A DNA stretch of 60,339 nt from Fibrobacterota bacterium (GCA_028287505.1 JAQBPN010000099.1:1-60339), one strand, 5' to 3'; shown: positions 1 to 10,189, counted from the first letter of the stretch. Numbers and translations: made by a program. The notes: generated by a model not told the origin, from the letters alone.

Positions 1-2217
1 TCGGAACTGCTGGGCATCCACGTCGAGGACAAAAGGGCCGGGGTCAAATCCGTCACCTTCCAGGTGAGCATGTGGGATCCCAATACGCAAATGACCTCGA
101 CGGTGAACAACTGGCACTCCATGCAGACGGACGTCTCGGACATCAACGCCTGGAAAACCGTGACGACCTTCGCGGATCAGACCGGAGCCGGCCTAAGCAG
201 GGGGCAGACCGATGCCTGGAAGTTCGGATATACCCTGGCGGCCTCGGTAGAAGGGACGGCGTTCACCGCGACGCAGGTGGACGCCCGCACCGTGCAACTG
301 CAGATCACCCCCGCCGCGAGCTACACCATCTGGATCGCCTGCGCCAGCCGCCAGAACGCCGCGGGCAACAACTCCGCGGCCCAGGCCACCGCGCTCCTCG
401 CCGGCATCAAGACCGCGGGATACGCGGCCACGCTGGCGGCGTATAAGGCCTGGTGGCACGCGTTCTGGGCGAAATCCTTCGTGCAATTCTCCAACACCGC
501 CGGCGACGCGGATTTCCTGGAGAACTACTACTATCTGGCGAACTACCTGGTCGCTTCCGGGTCCTACGGAAAATACCCCTTTCAGTTCATCAACGGCGTA
601 TACCACAGCAATGCCGACCTGGGGATCGATTGGAGCGGCGGGTATTGGTACTGGAACCAGCGCGACGTGCTGAACTCGTTCCTGGCGTCCAACCGCGTGG
701 ACGTCATCGACGGGTACTACAAGCTGTACAGCGATCTGCTCCCCAAATTGAAAGCGCTGACCCAATCCCGGTTCAAGATCGACGGGGTGTGGACGCCGGA
801 GACCATCCGCTGGGACGGGGACGCCACCTGGACCACCAGCAGCACGTTCACGGACAACATCTTCTCGACCGGCGGGGAATTGTCGAACAACATGTTCGAT
901 CGGTTCGAGTACACCCAGGATTCCGCCTTCCTCAAAAATACGGCCTATCCGTACATGAAGGAGTCCGCGAAGTTCCTGGCGGCGAAATATTCCTACAACG
1001 CTTCGACCAAGCAGTATTCCATGGCGTCCTCCAACGTGCATGAGACCTACTGGGACGTGCCGGGCGGGATCATCGATTACGCGGCCGTACGTTCCCTGTT
1101 CCCGAACGCAATCAAGAGCAATAAGGCCTTGAACGACGATCCGGCCTTGGCGGCGAAATGGCAGGACGTCCATGACAACATAGCGCCCCTCAAGACGGAA
1201 GCCGCCGCCGGGGGAATGCGGTACCTGGCCTATGACCCGCCCACGGTGACGTCGCATAACGGCGAGAACGTGGCCAGCGAGATCCTCTGGCCGTACGGCA
1301 TCACGGGCATCGGCGCCCCGGATTTCCAGACGGCTTTGAACACCTTCAACACCAGGCCGTTCCAGAACGCATCCTCCATCATGCCGGACGGGCCGCAGGC
1401 CGATAGGGCCGGGCTCGGGGACGTCGCCTTCACCAATATGAAAGCCGTGCTGTCGAAGAACGTCGCTTATCCCAACGGCCTGAACAACACCAACGGCGTG
1501 CGTTTCGAATTCATGGGCATGCATATGATCACCATCAACGAAGGCTTGCTGCAAAGCTACAACGATACCATACGGGTGTTCCCCGCCGTCCCGACCGATG
1601 CTTCCTTCGCAGGCAAGTTCACCTTGCTGGCCAAGGGCGGATTCCTGGTGAGTTCGGAAAAGGAAGCCGGCGAGATCAAGTATGTGGGCCTCAAGAGCCA
1701 ATATGGAGGCCGGGCGACCGTCGTGAATCCCTGGGGAACGCAGGAAGTCCGGGTCAGCAAGGCTCCCGACAACAGCATCGTCGCCTCCGGCTCCGGCGCT
1801 TTCGTTTCGTTCAGCACGGCGCCCGGGGAGGTGGACATCCTCGAGAGGACCGCCAAGCCCCTGGATGCATTCGCTTTCGGGGCGGTGACGGCGTCGCCCA
1901 ATTACTCCGCGAAGTCCATGACCTACAGCGCGAAAACCGTAAGCCTGGGACAGGGTCAGGGGAAATCGCTTGGGATTGGACGGGCATTGGCCCGCCAAGC
2001 CCCTTCCTTGCGGACCATAATGGCGGCGGCAGGCGATAGGGTATTCATTCCTGACATGGCCGCCAGAGCCGATTATGCCTTGGAGGTTTACACGCTGTCC
2101 GGACAACGCGTCAAAACCGGGGTCATCCGCAGGGCCGTGTTGGATATCCAAAGGGATTTCGGGATATCGAACGGAGTCTACATCCTCCGTATCCGTGCGC
2201 AATCAGGATTGCAATAG
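1..2217 (+). CDS. GH95-like secreted glycoside hydrolase, 5' partial, with C-terminal sorting domain
   Basis: The frame is open from the first base of the window, so the N-terminus lies upstream; about 738 residues are visible. The core is rich in aromatic/Trp segments of an (alpha/alpha)6-barrel glycosidase (NYYYLANYLVASGSYGKYP, DWSGGYWYWNQRDVLNSF, NVHETYWDVPGG, FEFMGMHMITINEGLLQSY) and resembles the GH95/DUF5703-type group, which acts on non-reducing sugar residues of plant or microbial glycans. A beta-sandwich follows (about residues 540-620). The last ~45 residues (ALEVYTLSGQRV...ISNGVYILRIRA) form a sorting-type domain, implying secretion. The stop codon overlaps the 3' end of the opposite-strand kinase gene by 15 bases. 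Substrate is unknown; the family call is from motif resemblance only. Confidence 0.6.
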   Translation, partial: SELLGIHVEDKRAGVKSVTFQVSMWDPNTQMTSTVNNWHSMQTDVSDINAWKTVTTFADQTGAGLSRGQTDAWKFGYTLAASVEGTAFTATQVDARTVQLQITPAASYTIWIACASRQNAAGNNSAAQATALLAGIKTAGYAATLAAYKAWWHAFWAKSFVQFSNTAGDADFLENYYYLANYLVASGSYGKYPFQFINGVYHSNADLGIDWSGGYWYWNQRDVLNSFLASNRVDVIDGYYKLYSDLLPKLKALTQSRFKIDGVWTPETIRWDGDATWTTSSTFTDNIFSTGGELSNNMFDRFEYTQDSAFLKNTAYPYMKESAKFLAAKYSYNASTKQYSMASSNVHETYWDVPGGIIDYAAVRSLFPNAIKSNKALNDDPALAAKWQDVHDNIAPLKTEAAAGGMRYLAYDPPTVTSHNGENVASEILWPYGITGIGAPDFQTALNTFNTRPFQNASSIMPDGPQADRAGLGDVAFTNMKAVLSKNVAYPNGLNNTNGVRFEFMGMHMITINEGLLQSYNDTIRVFPAVPTDASFAGKFTLLAKGGFLVSSEKEAGEIKYVGLKSQYGGRATVVNPWGTQEVRVSKAPDNSIVASGSGAFVSFSTAPGEVDILERTAKPLDAFAFGAVTASPNYSAKSMTYSAKTVSLGQGQGKSLGIGRALARQAPSLRTIMAAAGDRVFIPDMAARADYALEVYTLSGQRVKTGVIRRAVLDIQRDFGISNGVYILRIRAQSGLQ

Positions 2218-5200
2218 AACGGGGGGAGCCGCAGTCCTGTCCAAGGATTCGCGGACTTTCATGGCCAATTGGAAGGGATTGAATGGCTTTTGCAAAAAGG
2301 TTTCTTCCCATTCATTCACTCCTTTCCTCAGTATCGCCTTGTCCAGATATCCGGAGATGAACACGACCGGCAGGCCGGGAAGCAGGTTGTGGAGCCGATC
2401 GATCAGCTCCCGGCCTCCCATATCCGGCATCACAACGTCCGTGATCACCAAGTGAACGGGGTCATGGGGACGGAATATCTTTTCGAGGGCCTCGCGGCCG
2501 TTCCCGGCTTGCAGTACTTTGTAACCCATGGACTCCAAGGCCTTGGATACGAATTTCCGCACTGACTCTTCATCTTCCACCAGCAGAACGGTTTCGTTTC
2601 CCCGGTATGACGAAGGAGTCGATTGCGGAGCCTCGGGCGCCATAACCCCGGGCGCGCCGGCAATCGGGAAATAGATGCGGAAGGTGGTGCCTTTGCCCGA
2701 TTCGCTGGCGACGTCGATGCGGGCCCCGGCCTGCTTCACGATGCCGTAGACCACGGAGAGCCCCAGTCCCGTCCCCTTGCTCGGTTCCTTGGTAGTGAAA
2801 AAGGGCTCGAAGATGCGCGCCATGGTTTCCGAGTCCATGCCCATGCCGGTGTCGCTTACGCGCAGCATCACATAGGGGCCGGAGACTACGTTCGGATGGA
2901 GCCTGGCATAGATCTTATCCAGGAATACCGTGGCCGATTCCACCTCCAACCGGCCTCCATGGGGCATGGCGTCCCTTGCATTCACCACCAGATTCAGGAG
3001 GATCTGTTCTATCTGGCTCCTGTCCGCCCTGATCCAGTCGACTTGAGGACTCAAGGCCGTCGTCAGGCTGATGTCTTCGCCTATAAGGCGTTTGAACATG
3101 CCGTTCATCTCGGAGACGATGGTGTTCAGGTTCCACAACTTCGGTTCCAGGATCTGCTTGCGGCTGTAGACCAGGAGCTGTTTCGTCAGGCCCGCCGCGC
3201 GCTCTCCGGCCTTGAGGATCTCCCGCAGGAAATCATAGAGGGGGTGCGAAGCATCCATCTTGGCCAAGGCCATGGCGCTGTACCCGTTGATGACGGCGAG
3301 AAGATTGTTGAAGTCGTGGGCGATGCCGCCGGTCAAGCGGCCGATGGCTTCCATCTTCTGGGATTGCCGGAGTTGCTGCTCCGCCTGCTTGAGAGGCGAA
3401 ATGTCCTGGAATGCCAGCACCGCTATCTCCGGATTCCCGTCCTTGTCCCGCAATGTCTCCGAGTTGATAAGCAGGGAGCGCGTGCCCGCTGCCCGGTGCC
3501 ATTCCATCTCGAAGTCCTCGAACTTTTCCCCGCGGGAGGCCCGCAGGTCCGGCATGGATTCGGCGGTCAGGCGCACTCCCTGGGAATCCGTGCAGTAGGA
3601 TTGCATCCCGCCTTCCACCTTCGCCTCGCCATCCGGAAACCGGCCTCCGGCCAGGTCCTGCGCCGCCTTGTTGGCAAATAGTACCCGCGCGGATCCAGGC
3701 TCGAGAAGAAGGATAGGCACGGGCATCAGGTCCAGGATGGCGCTCAGCCGCTCGCGCTCCTCCCGCAGTTGGCCCAGGAGCGACTCCCGTTCTTCCCGGG
3801 ACTTCTTTTTCTCGGTGATGTCCTGGAAGATGATGACGCCGGCGGTGATTTTCCCGTCCACGTCCCGGATGGGCGCCGAGTTCACGTTGATCCAACCGCG
3901 AGTGCCGTCGCCCAGCAGGAGTTCTATTTCTTCATCTTGCACGATCTCGCCCATGTCGATGGAGCGTGCCAGTGGCCATTCCTCCGAAGTATACCGGCGC
4001 CCGTCCGGATGGAACCCGGTATACTCGCCATAATTCTCACGGGTGAACGAGGTGCGGAACGGCTGGCGCAGGATCTTCTCGAAGTAATCGTTCGCGGCAA
4101 TCATGCGGCCGGACGGCGCTTCGGCGATAGCGAGGCCGGCGGGAACCTGCTGGATCACCGCCCTTAGGCGGGCCCGCTCGTCTTCGAGTTGGGCGTAGAA
4201 GCCGGCGTTTTCCAATGAGATGGCGGCCTGGGACGCGATAACGTTGAGCACGGAGAGCCGGGTCGGCGTGAATACCCCCGGAGAGAGATTGTTTTCCAGG
4301 TACAGTACGCCCATCAATTTGGATTGCCTGGCGAGCGGCATGCAGAGTACGGAGCGGGGCCGCTTGGCGGCCAGATAGGGATCGGCGGAAAAGAGGTTCG
4401 GAAGCAGGGCGTCGTGCAGAACCACGTTTTCACCGGTCCGCAGTACGTATTGGAAGAGGGATTCGGGGATGTCGCCTGGCATAACCGGCGCGTGACGGAG
4501 GCTGACCTCGACCCGGTCAGGGCCCGTGATGGCATTGGCCTCGATGTAATGTTTGAGAGGGCCTGATGGCGCGTCGCTCCCGGGGCTTCCCGAAAGGATG
4601 AGGAGTCCGTTTTCCGCACCGGCGTGTTCGACCGCGATGGAAAGCAGCTTCTCGATCAGCTTCCCCAGGACGATCTCCCCCGACACTGCCTGCGAGGCCT
4701 TGACCACGGTCATCAGGTCCAACTGATCCACGGGGGCTCCGATGGTGGCGGTGGGGCCGATAAGCGCCTCGTCCCCGATTCCGGGATAGCGAAGGCCTAT
4801 TTGCTTCACCTTTCCCGTCGCCCCCCAGCGGAGATAACCGGCGCGGGCATTGCGGAGATACGTGTGCGCGTTGGTCTCGAAGCCGCGGCCCAGATAAAAC
4901 CGGCCGGCGATCTCATTCGCGAGACTTTCGTTCAGGACGAACCCGTTCTCCCGAGCCGAGCGGATGGCCTGATCGTAAAGGCGCATGGCCTCGAGATCCC
5001 GGCCTTCGATGCGGGCGACTTCGGCCGAAACCAAGGCGTAAGCATTCAAAAAATTCTCGGGGCAGTTGTCGGCCCAATGCCTCAGCTTCAGCCGCTTCTC
5101 GTCGAGCGCTTTGGCGAATTCCACCTGCCGCCGCCCGGATGCATTGGAATAGAGGGCCGCCAGTGTGAGGGCGTGGTAAAAGAGCTGGACGAAAGAAATC

Positions 5201-8200
5201 GGCGAGGACATCACCGCCAAGAGATTCTTTTCCGCCTGGAGCGAGAAGTCCAGGGCCTCGTCGTACCGCTCATGGATGACGGCCGTGATTTGTTTCATGA
5301 TAAGCTGGTGTTCCAGCCCGGTATCGGTGCCCGACTTGGCGATGATGGCGAGGCTCTCGGCCTCATCGAAGGCGCCGTCATCGAAGCTTGCCGGCCCCAG
5401 TGTCAACCCCTTGAGGCAAGCCAGGAATTGCTGCATTTGACGGATCATCTGGTAAATCACTTCATTATGGCTCTGTTTGGCGAACTCGGCATATTTTTTC
5501 GAGTACCTCAAGACATCTTCGATCGTGCTTCCCGTCAAGATGTACTGCCAGCCCAATACGAACGCGATGTAGCTGGCGTAAACGAGATCGCCGACGTTCA
5601 GGCAGGCGACAAAGGCCTCTTCCAACATGGGGAGGCCGGTCGCGAAAGGCTTTCTCCAGCAATGGATGAGGAAACCGTGCAAGAAAAGCATGTAGCCCTT
5701 GAGCTTGTAATCGTTGAGCTTTTCGTTCAACCGGATCGCCAACTCGGAGAATTCGAAGGCCACGGGGATATTCTCGAAAATGCCCGCATGGAGAATGGCG
5801 TTCCAAGCGTAACACAGGCAGGAGGCTTCGGTGTTTCCGTAGCGGAGGGAGAAGTTGACGCCTTTCAGGATGAATAGGGGGAAGACTTTCGACTTTGTGA
5901 TGAACATCGGAGACGTCAATTCCCCGAACAATGCGATTATCGCCCGGGCATCCGGGTCGTCGGCCTCGGGGGCATCGGCCAGATCGGCGATGCGGCGTCC
6001 CCGCAGTTCGATCGGGAACAACCGCCTCTCCTCGTCGATGGCCGCTTCCATGTCTTGTGCCGATTTGGGGAAATTTATTCCGAAGGAGTCCAACCCCTCG
6101 AACCCGACCGCTACCGCGTCCTGGAATCGACCGGCGAATTGGCAAAACTTCATGCGCAGGCCGTAGACCTTGGCGCGATCGGAACGGGACCGCGTCTTGG
6201 CGAGGGCCAGGTTGAACAGATCATCGGCCCGCGCGAATCCGCCGGTCAGGTATTCGCACTCGGCCAATTCCAGGGTCAACTCGAAGGCCCGCCCATATTT
6301 CCCGTTCCAGGCATCGGAATCCAGGAGAGCCATGGCCTGATCCAGGTAATCCCGCGCCGAAGCATAGGCGATGGACGCCTTGGCTTTCCTACCCGCCCTG
6401 AAATTCAAATCGCACAGTATTTCCTTTTCACCGGCATCCGGGATCAAAGCGATTCCGCGGTTCAAGTGGTTGACCAATACGAATATATCCTCTTCGATTT
6501 CCGCTTCCGTCTTTCCCGACAGAATGATGCGGCCGATCCTGAGGTGCTCCCCGGCCCGGGATTCCTCCGGCGTCAGGGAGTACGCCGCCTCCTGGATCCG
6601 ATCGTGGAGAAACCGATAAGTGTCCTTGGTGCGTATGAGAAGGCCGGCCTTTACCGCTTCCCATAAGTCTTCGTGCAGCCGTTCCTGCGGGATGCCCAGG
6701 ACCTTGCTCAAGAGGGCGGCGCCGGCGCTTGCTCCCAACAATGCCAATCCCTTCATCGCATCCTGATTCGCCTTGGTGAACCGTATCAATTTGGATGCCA
6801 TGAGGTCCGCTACGTTATCCGTGTACCCCTTGGCCTGGATGCGATCCATATCCCAGTTCCATGCGCCCGTGCGCGTGTCGAAGGAAAGGATACCCTCTTC
6901 ATAAAGCGCCGTCAGGAACTGGATCGTGAAAAATGGATTTCCGGCCGTTTTTTCATACATGAGCCTCGCGAGCGGATCCGTGCGGCCTGCCGGACCGGGA
7001 AGCGCCCCGGCGATGAGCCGCCCCGCGCCGTCCAGGGAAAGCGGCGCGAGAATGATATGGCTTACCTCGACTCCATAGGCGCGGATGGAATCGAGGGTCA
7101 GCATGAGAGGGTGGGAAGACGTGACCTCATTGTCGCGGTAGGCGCCAATCAAGAGAAGGTAATGGAGGTCCGGAGAGCAGATGAGGTGTTCGAGGAGCTT
7201 CAGGCTCGCCGGGTCCAGCCACTGCAGGTCGTCCAGGAACAGGGCCAAGGGGTGTTCCTTCCGGGCGAACACGCCCAGGAAATTGCGGAACACGGCATGG
7301 AACCGGTTCTGCGCTTCCCGGGAGGAAAGCTCCGGCACGGACGGCTGCCTGCCGATGAGGAATTCCAGCTCCGGGACGAGTTCCACCAGAAGCCGGCCAT
7401 TGGGGGCCACCGCCTCCGATATCCCGGTTCTCCATCGCGCGGCTTCCTCTTCGGGCTTGACCAGGATTTGCCGGACGAGGGTCCCGATGGCATCCGCCAG
7501 GGTAGCATACGGGATACCCCTGTTGTACTGCTCGAACTTTCCCGAGGCGAACAGACCCCGCGGCAGCACGATCACCTTGTGCAGCTCGTTCACCAGCGAA
7601 GACTTGCCCACTCCGGAGTAGCCGGAGACCACCACCAGCTCGGAGACGCCTTGCGTCAGCACGCGGTTGAAAGAGCGAAGGAGGGTGCGGATCTCCCGCT
7701 TCCGGCCGTAGAGGGTTTCCGGAATGAGCAGCCGGGAGGATGCATCCTGTTTGCCCAAGGGGAAAGCGCCGATGCGGCCTTGGGTCTCCCATTCCTCCAG
7801 GCAACGCGCAAGGTCGGCTTCGACGCCTTCCGCGGTCTGATATCTCTCTTCCGCCGTCTTGGCCAGGAGCTTCATGACGATGTCTGAGACTTGGCGGGGA
7901 ACCCGATCCCATGATCCGGCCTGTGTCTCCCTGGTGCGTTCAAAAGGCGGGATGGGCTGCCGGGCCACATGGCAATGGATCCATTCCAGGGGGTCGGAGG
8001 CGGTGAACGGTAGGGTCCCCGTAAGCATTTCGTAGAGGGTGACCCCGAAGGAATAGAGGTCGCTCCTGGAATCGACTGAGCGGTTCATGTATCCGGTCTG
8101 TTCGGGGGCCATGTAGGCCAGGGTCCCGGCGATGACCTGCGGGGGCCCCGGGAGCTGACGTTCGCGGGGGAGGCGGGAAGCGATGCCGAAACCCATCAGT

Positions 8201-8628
8201 CTTACGGTCCCGCCGGTGAGGTCCACCAGGACATTGGAGGGCTTGATGTCCTTGTGGATTAGATTCCGGGCATGGACCTTCCCAATCGCCCCGGCCAATC
8301 CGATGGCTATTCGCAACAAACCGGGTAAGGGCATGGGCGCCAAGAAGGAATCGAGAGGCAGGCCGCCAGGGTCCCGGAGAATGAGAGCCAGCAGCCCCCC
8401 GTTTTCGCGAACCAAAGCCAGGGGTTGAATCGTTCCGGGACCGTCCAGTTCGGGGCGGAGGGAGAACTCGTGTCCGATTTTTTCGATCACGTTCCGATCC
8501 GGATACTGCGAGGCGGGTATCCGGATCAGAACCGGGAGCTGATCCTCCTGTTTCAGGCCCCTGAAAAGCCTGAATTCACGATCTTCCCGGATTTTCTCAA
8601 GGATGGAATACCCTGGAACCACCGGCAT
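2203..8628 (-). CDS. Giant Ser/Thr-kinase-like / AAA ATPase / TPR / GAF / PAS / histidine kinase / receiver protein (kinase domain probably inactive)
   Basis: 2141 aa if started at the ATG at 8628 (MPVVPGYSILEK), where the kinase homology begins; the frame stays open upstream but reads as non-protein sequence. Domains in order: Ser/Thr-kinase fold ~7-270, AAA/STAND ATPase ~305-600 (Walker [10 protein letters not shown] ~336, Walker B LFLDDLQW ~464), helical TPR-like region ~650-1300, GAF ~1313-1480, two PAS domains ~1486-1743, HisKA with H1771 in HDFNN, HATPase_c ~1866-1990, and a C-terminal receiver ~2013-2130 (ITDVVMPDMGG). The kinase domain keeps HKDIKPSN (D127, N132) and APE but has Arg36 where the ATP-binding Lys is expected (VLIRI) and reads GFG instead of DFG (G146). 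This suggests a pseudokinase or sensor module, with signalling through His-Asp transfer. It is a single gene with no partner regulator beside it, and is a paralogue of the protein at 17282-22900. Confidence 0.9.
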   Translation of the reverse strand: MPVVPGYSILEKIREDREFRLFRGLKQEDQLPVLIRIPASQYPDRNVIEKIGHEFSLRPELDGPGTIQPLALVRENGGLLALILRDPGGLPLDSFLAPMPLPGLLRIAIGLAGAIGKVHARNLIHKDIKPSNVLVDLTGGTVRLMGFGIASRLPRERQLPGPPQVIAGTLAYMAPEQTGYMNRSVDSRSDLYSFGVTLYEMLTGTLPFTASDPLEWIHCHVARQPIPPFERTRETQAGSWDRVPRQVSDIVMKLLAKTAEERYQTAEGVEADLARCLEEWETQGRIGAFPLGKQDASSRLLIPETLYGRKREIRTLLRSFNRVLTQGVSELVVVSGYSGVGKSSLVNELHKVIVLPRGLFASGKFEQYNRGIPYATLADAIGTLVRQILVKPEEEAARWRTGISEAVAPNGRLLVELVPELEFLIGRQPSVPELSSREAQNRFHAVFRNFLGVFARKEHPLALFLDDLQWLDPASLKLLEHLICSPDLHYLLLIGAYRDNEVTSSHPLMLTLDSIRAYGVEVSHIILAPLSLDGAGRLIAGALPGPAGRTDPLARLMYEKTAGNPFFTIQFLTALYEEGILSFDTRTGAWNWDMDRIQAKGYTDNVADLMASKLIRFTKANQDAMKGLALLGASAGAALLSKVLGIPQERLHEDLWEAVKAGLLIRTKDTYRFLHDRIQEAAYSLTPEESRAGEHLRIGRIILSGKTEAEIEEDIFVLVNHLNRGIALIPDAGEKEILCDLNFRAGRKAKASIAYASARDYLDQAMALLDSDAWNGKYGRAFELTLELAECEYLTGGFARADDLFNLALAKTRSRSDRAKVYGLRMKFCQFAGRFQDAVAVGFEGLDSFGINFPKSAQDMEAAIDEERRLFPIELRGRRIADLADAPEADDPDARAIIALFGELTSPMFITKSKVFPLFILKGVNFSLRYGNTEASCLCYAWNAILHAGIFENIPVAFEFSELAIRLNEKLNDYKLKGYMLFLHGFLIHCWRKPFATGLPMLEEAFVACLNVGDLVYASYIAFVLGWQYILTGSTIEDVLRYSKKYAEFAKQSHNEVIYQMIRQMQQFLACLKGLTLGPASFDDGAFDEAESLAIIAKSGTDTGLEHQLIMKQITAVIHERYDEALDFSLQAEKNLLAVMSSPISFVQLFYHALTLAALYSNASGRRQVEFAKALDEKRLKLRHWADNCPENFLNAYALVSAEVARIEGRDLEAMRLYDQAIRSARENGFVLNESLANEIAGRFYLGRGFETNAHTYLRNARAGYLRWGATGKVKQIGLRYPGIGDEALIGPTATIGAPVDQLDLMTVVKASQAVSGEIVLGKLIEKLLSIAVEHAGAENGLLILSGSPGSDAPSGPLKHYIEANAITGPDRVEVSLRHAPVMPGDIPESLFQYVLRTGENVVLHDALLPNLFSADPYLAAKRPRSVLCMPLARQSKLMGVLYLENNLSPGVFTPTRLSVLNVIASQAAISLENAGFYAQLEDERARLRAVIQQVPAGLAIAEAPSGRMIAANDYFEKILRQPFRTSFTRENYGEYTGFHPDGRRYTSEEWPLARSIDMGEIVQDEEIELLLGDGTRGWINVNSAPIRDVDGKITAGVIIFQDITEKKKSREERESLLGQLREERERLSAILDLMPVPILLLEPGSARVLFANKAAQDLAGGRFPDGEAKVEGGMQSYCTDSQGVRLTAESMPDLRASRGEKFEDFEMEWHRAAGTRSLLINSETLRDKDGNPEIAVLAFQDISPLKQAEQQLRQSQKMEAIGRLTGGIAHDFNNLLAVINGYSAMALAKMDASHPLYDFLREILKAGERAAGLTKQLLVYSRKQILEPKLWNLNTIVSEMNGMFKRLIGEDISLTTALSPQVDWIRADRSQIEQILLNLVVNARDAMPHGGRLEVESATVFLDKIYARLHPNVVSGPYVMLRVSDTGMGMDSETMARIFEPFFTTKEPSKGTGLGLSVVYGIVKQAGARIDVASESGKGTTFRIYFPIAGAPGVMAPEAPQSTPSSYRGNETVLLVEDEESVRKFVSKALESMGYKVLQAGNGREALEKIFRPHDPVHLVITDVVMPDMGGRELIDRLHNLLPGLPVVFISGYLDKAILRKGVNEWEETFLQKPFNPFQLAMKVRESLDRTAAPPVLLQS

Positions 8629-8841
8629 GTAAGCACGCCTTCGCCTGAATTTTCCGGTTAAAAAAACACTCGGATTAAGTAATAAATTAAAAAAAACCGG
8701 AGCCGGAGATCGGTTCCGGGTCCACGCTCTGAATATCGTTTTTCGGCTGTTCCAGGCCGAGATGGCCGCCGCCACCAGGGTAGGTTCCTTGTCGACGGCA
8801 CCCGTGAAAGGTTGTTTCCATGGAAAACACGGCGAGGGTCC
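8629..8841. promoter_or_regulatory. Divergent intergenic promoter region, A/T-rich
   Basis: This is the only space between two divergent genes, so both promoters should lie here. A very A/T-rich stretch (about 8656-8698, two poly-A runs) is flanked by inverted CCGGTT (8654-8659) and AACCGG (8695-8700). No convincing -35/-10 pair could be fixed by eye. Confidence 0.35.
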
Positions 8842-9291
8842 ATGGATCACAGGAAAATATTCGCATGGCTGACATTGGACATGGCGGTCTTCATCGCCAT
8901 CAATGCCATCCTCATTTCCCGGTTCCCAAAGGTTCTTGCCGGCCTCGGGGACATCAGGTTCCTGCACTTCACGGTACTCGGGTTGGCGGCGTACCGGGCC
9001 TCCAATATCGTATCCAATGAAGTGGTCACCAAACCCCTGCGGGCTCCCTTCGTGGAAGAGGTGGTGAAGGAAGGAAAGACGGTCGAGGAGCCCAAGAAAT
9101 CCGGATTCCTGGGGGCCACGGGGCTGTTGATCTATTGCCCTTCCTGCACCGGGGTATGGCTTTCCGCGGCGTTGGCCTACGCTTACGCGTTTTGGCCGGG
9201 CCGGACTTTCATCGTGGCCTTGTTCCTGGCGATGAGCGCCGTCGAGCGCATCCTGGCCGCGATGATCGGGTGGTTCAAAAGGGTTCCTTGA
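8842..9291 (+). CDS. Small membrane protein, DUF1360-like
   Basis: 149 aa from the ATG at 8842 (MDHRKIFAW); a TTG at 8812 would add ten residues but has no properly spaced ribosome site. The protein begins with a membrane helix (LTLDMAVFIAINAILI), continues with FLHFTVLGLAAYRASNIVSNE, a basic/acidic loop (VEEVVKEGKTVEEPKK), then a YCPSCTGVWLSAALAYAYAFWP segment and a last helix. The Arg-containing second segment and the CPSCTGVW motif match the DUF1360 family, found in spore-forming and other bacteria, function unknown. It is divergent from the giant kinase and convergent with the gene ending at 9328; nothing in the context fixes a role. Confidence 0.65.
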   Translation: MDHRKIFAWLTLDMAVFIAINAILISRFPKVLAGLGDIRFLHFTVLGLAAYRASNIVSNEVVTKPLRAPFVEEVVKEGKTVEEPKKSGFLGATGLLIYCPSCTGVWLSAALAYAYAFWPGRTFIVALFLAMSAVERILAAMIGWFKRVP

Positions 9292-9327
9292 TAGGCGACA
9301 GATCCCGTGGGCCGCCCCATCAAGGCG

Positions 9328-10158
9328 TTACGGAAACCAGAGAAGATAGGCGGAGGCATTGTAGGCCGCCGCGTCCCGATAGCCCCACAGGCTGTGCCCG
9401 GCTTTGAATCCCAGGGCCAGGCCCGCGGACAGGAAATCCTCCACGAAAAGGTTCGGGACCAATCCGGCATTCCATTGCGGCTTGGGACCGTCCCGGCCCA
9501 GCAGGGACTGGCCCAAAGAGGCGGATCGCGCCCAATAGGAGGACTTCCAATACCCCAGCCCCTCCAGGCCTACCTTCCACTTTTCCGAGGGCCGGAAGGA
9601 CAGTTTGCCGCTCGGGTAACCCCCCCAGGATCCGGCCTTGGCGATGGCGTCATCCAGGGCGTATGCCACTTTCGCTTCCATGGAAAACTCCCAGCGCCGC
9701 GAATACCGGGTGATATTGGGATTGACGGCCGCGCCCAGGGTAACCTGAATGTTTCCTGACCCGATCCAGGGATCCCCGTCCCGGGTATCGTAGCCCGCGG
9801 GGAAAATCAATCCCGCGCGGCATTCCACGCCCCCCAGCTTTTGTCCCAGGTAGAATTCCCCATCGCCCAGGGCGATCCGATCGACGGTGCCGGTATAGAG
9901 GCGCTTGGAGGTCCATAGCCAAGGGAGGGATAGGAAGGCGGGTTGGCCGGCCAGGGTTCCATACAGGCCCAGCACGGCGATTTTGTTGAACTCATAGCGT
10001 TCCAATCCGTCGGCATAGGGCTTGGGTACGAATCCGTCCAGGTCTCCGTAGGCGGCCCAGGTTCCCGAGGAAACGGTTGCCAGCCCCAGAGAGGAATTCC
10101 TGGCGGCGGCCGCATGGAAGGGGAGAAGCAGGAAGGCTGCCAACAGGGAGATTTTCAT
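9328..10158 (-). CDS. Secreted, probable outer-membrane beta-barrel protein of unknown function
   Basis: 276 aa, ATG at 10158. A clear signal peptide (MKISLLAAFLLLPFHAAAA) is followed by alternating polar/hydrophobic stretches with many Gly, Tyr and Trp residues, and the chain ends in an aromatic residue near the C-terminus (YLLWFP), as in outer-membrane barrels. The overall layout resembles transporter-type barrels of unknown substrate. It lies 61 bases downstream of the repeat lipoprotein gene and on the same strand, but a 7-bp GC hairpin stands between them (10190-10206), so it may be either the last gene of the envelope operon or a separately transcribed gene. No close family was recognised. 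Confidence 0.6.
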   Translation of the reverse strand: MKISLLAAFLLLPFHAAAARNSSLGLATVSSGTWAAYGDLDGFVPKPYADGLERYEFNKIAVLGLYGTLAGQPAFLSLPWLWTSKRLYTGTVDRIALGDGEFYLGQKLGGVECRAGLIFPAGYDTRDGDPWIGSGNIQVTLGAAVNPNITRYSRRWEFSMEAKVAYALDDAIAKAGSWGGYPSGKLSFRPSEKWKVGLEGLGYWKSSYWARSASLGQSLLGRDGPKPQWNAGLVPNLFVEDFLSAGLALGFKAGHSLWGYRDAAAYNASAYLLWFP

Positions 10159-10189
10159 CGCCCCATGATTCTAACATTAATCGGCCATC

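Noticed and set aside
193-2202. Long minus-strand open frame (669 codons) opposite the GH95-like gene
   Set aside because: It is the antisense shadow of a GC-rich gene; the translation is Arg/Gly/Pro/His-rich with no domain, and the plus strand has clear glycosidase motifs.
4624-5877. 417-codon plus-strand open frame opposite the giant kinase
   Set aside because: No recognisable domain; the minus-strand helical region is continuous through it.
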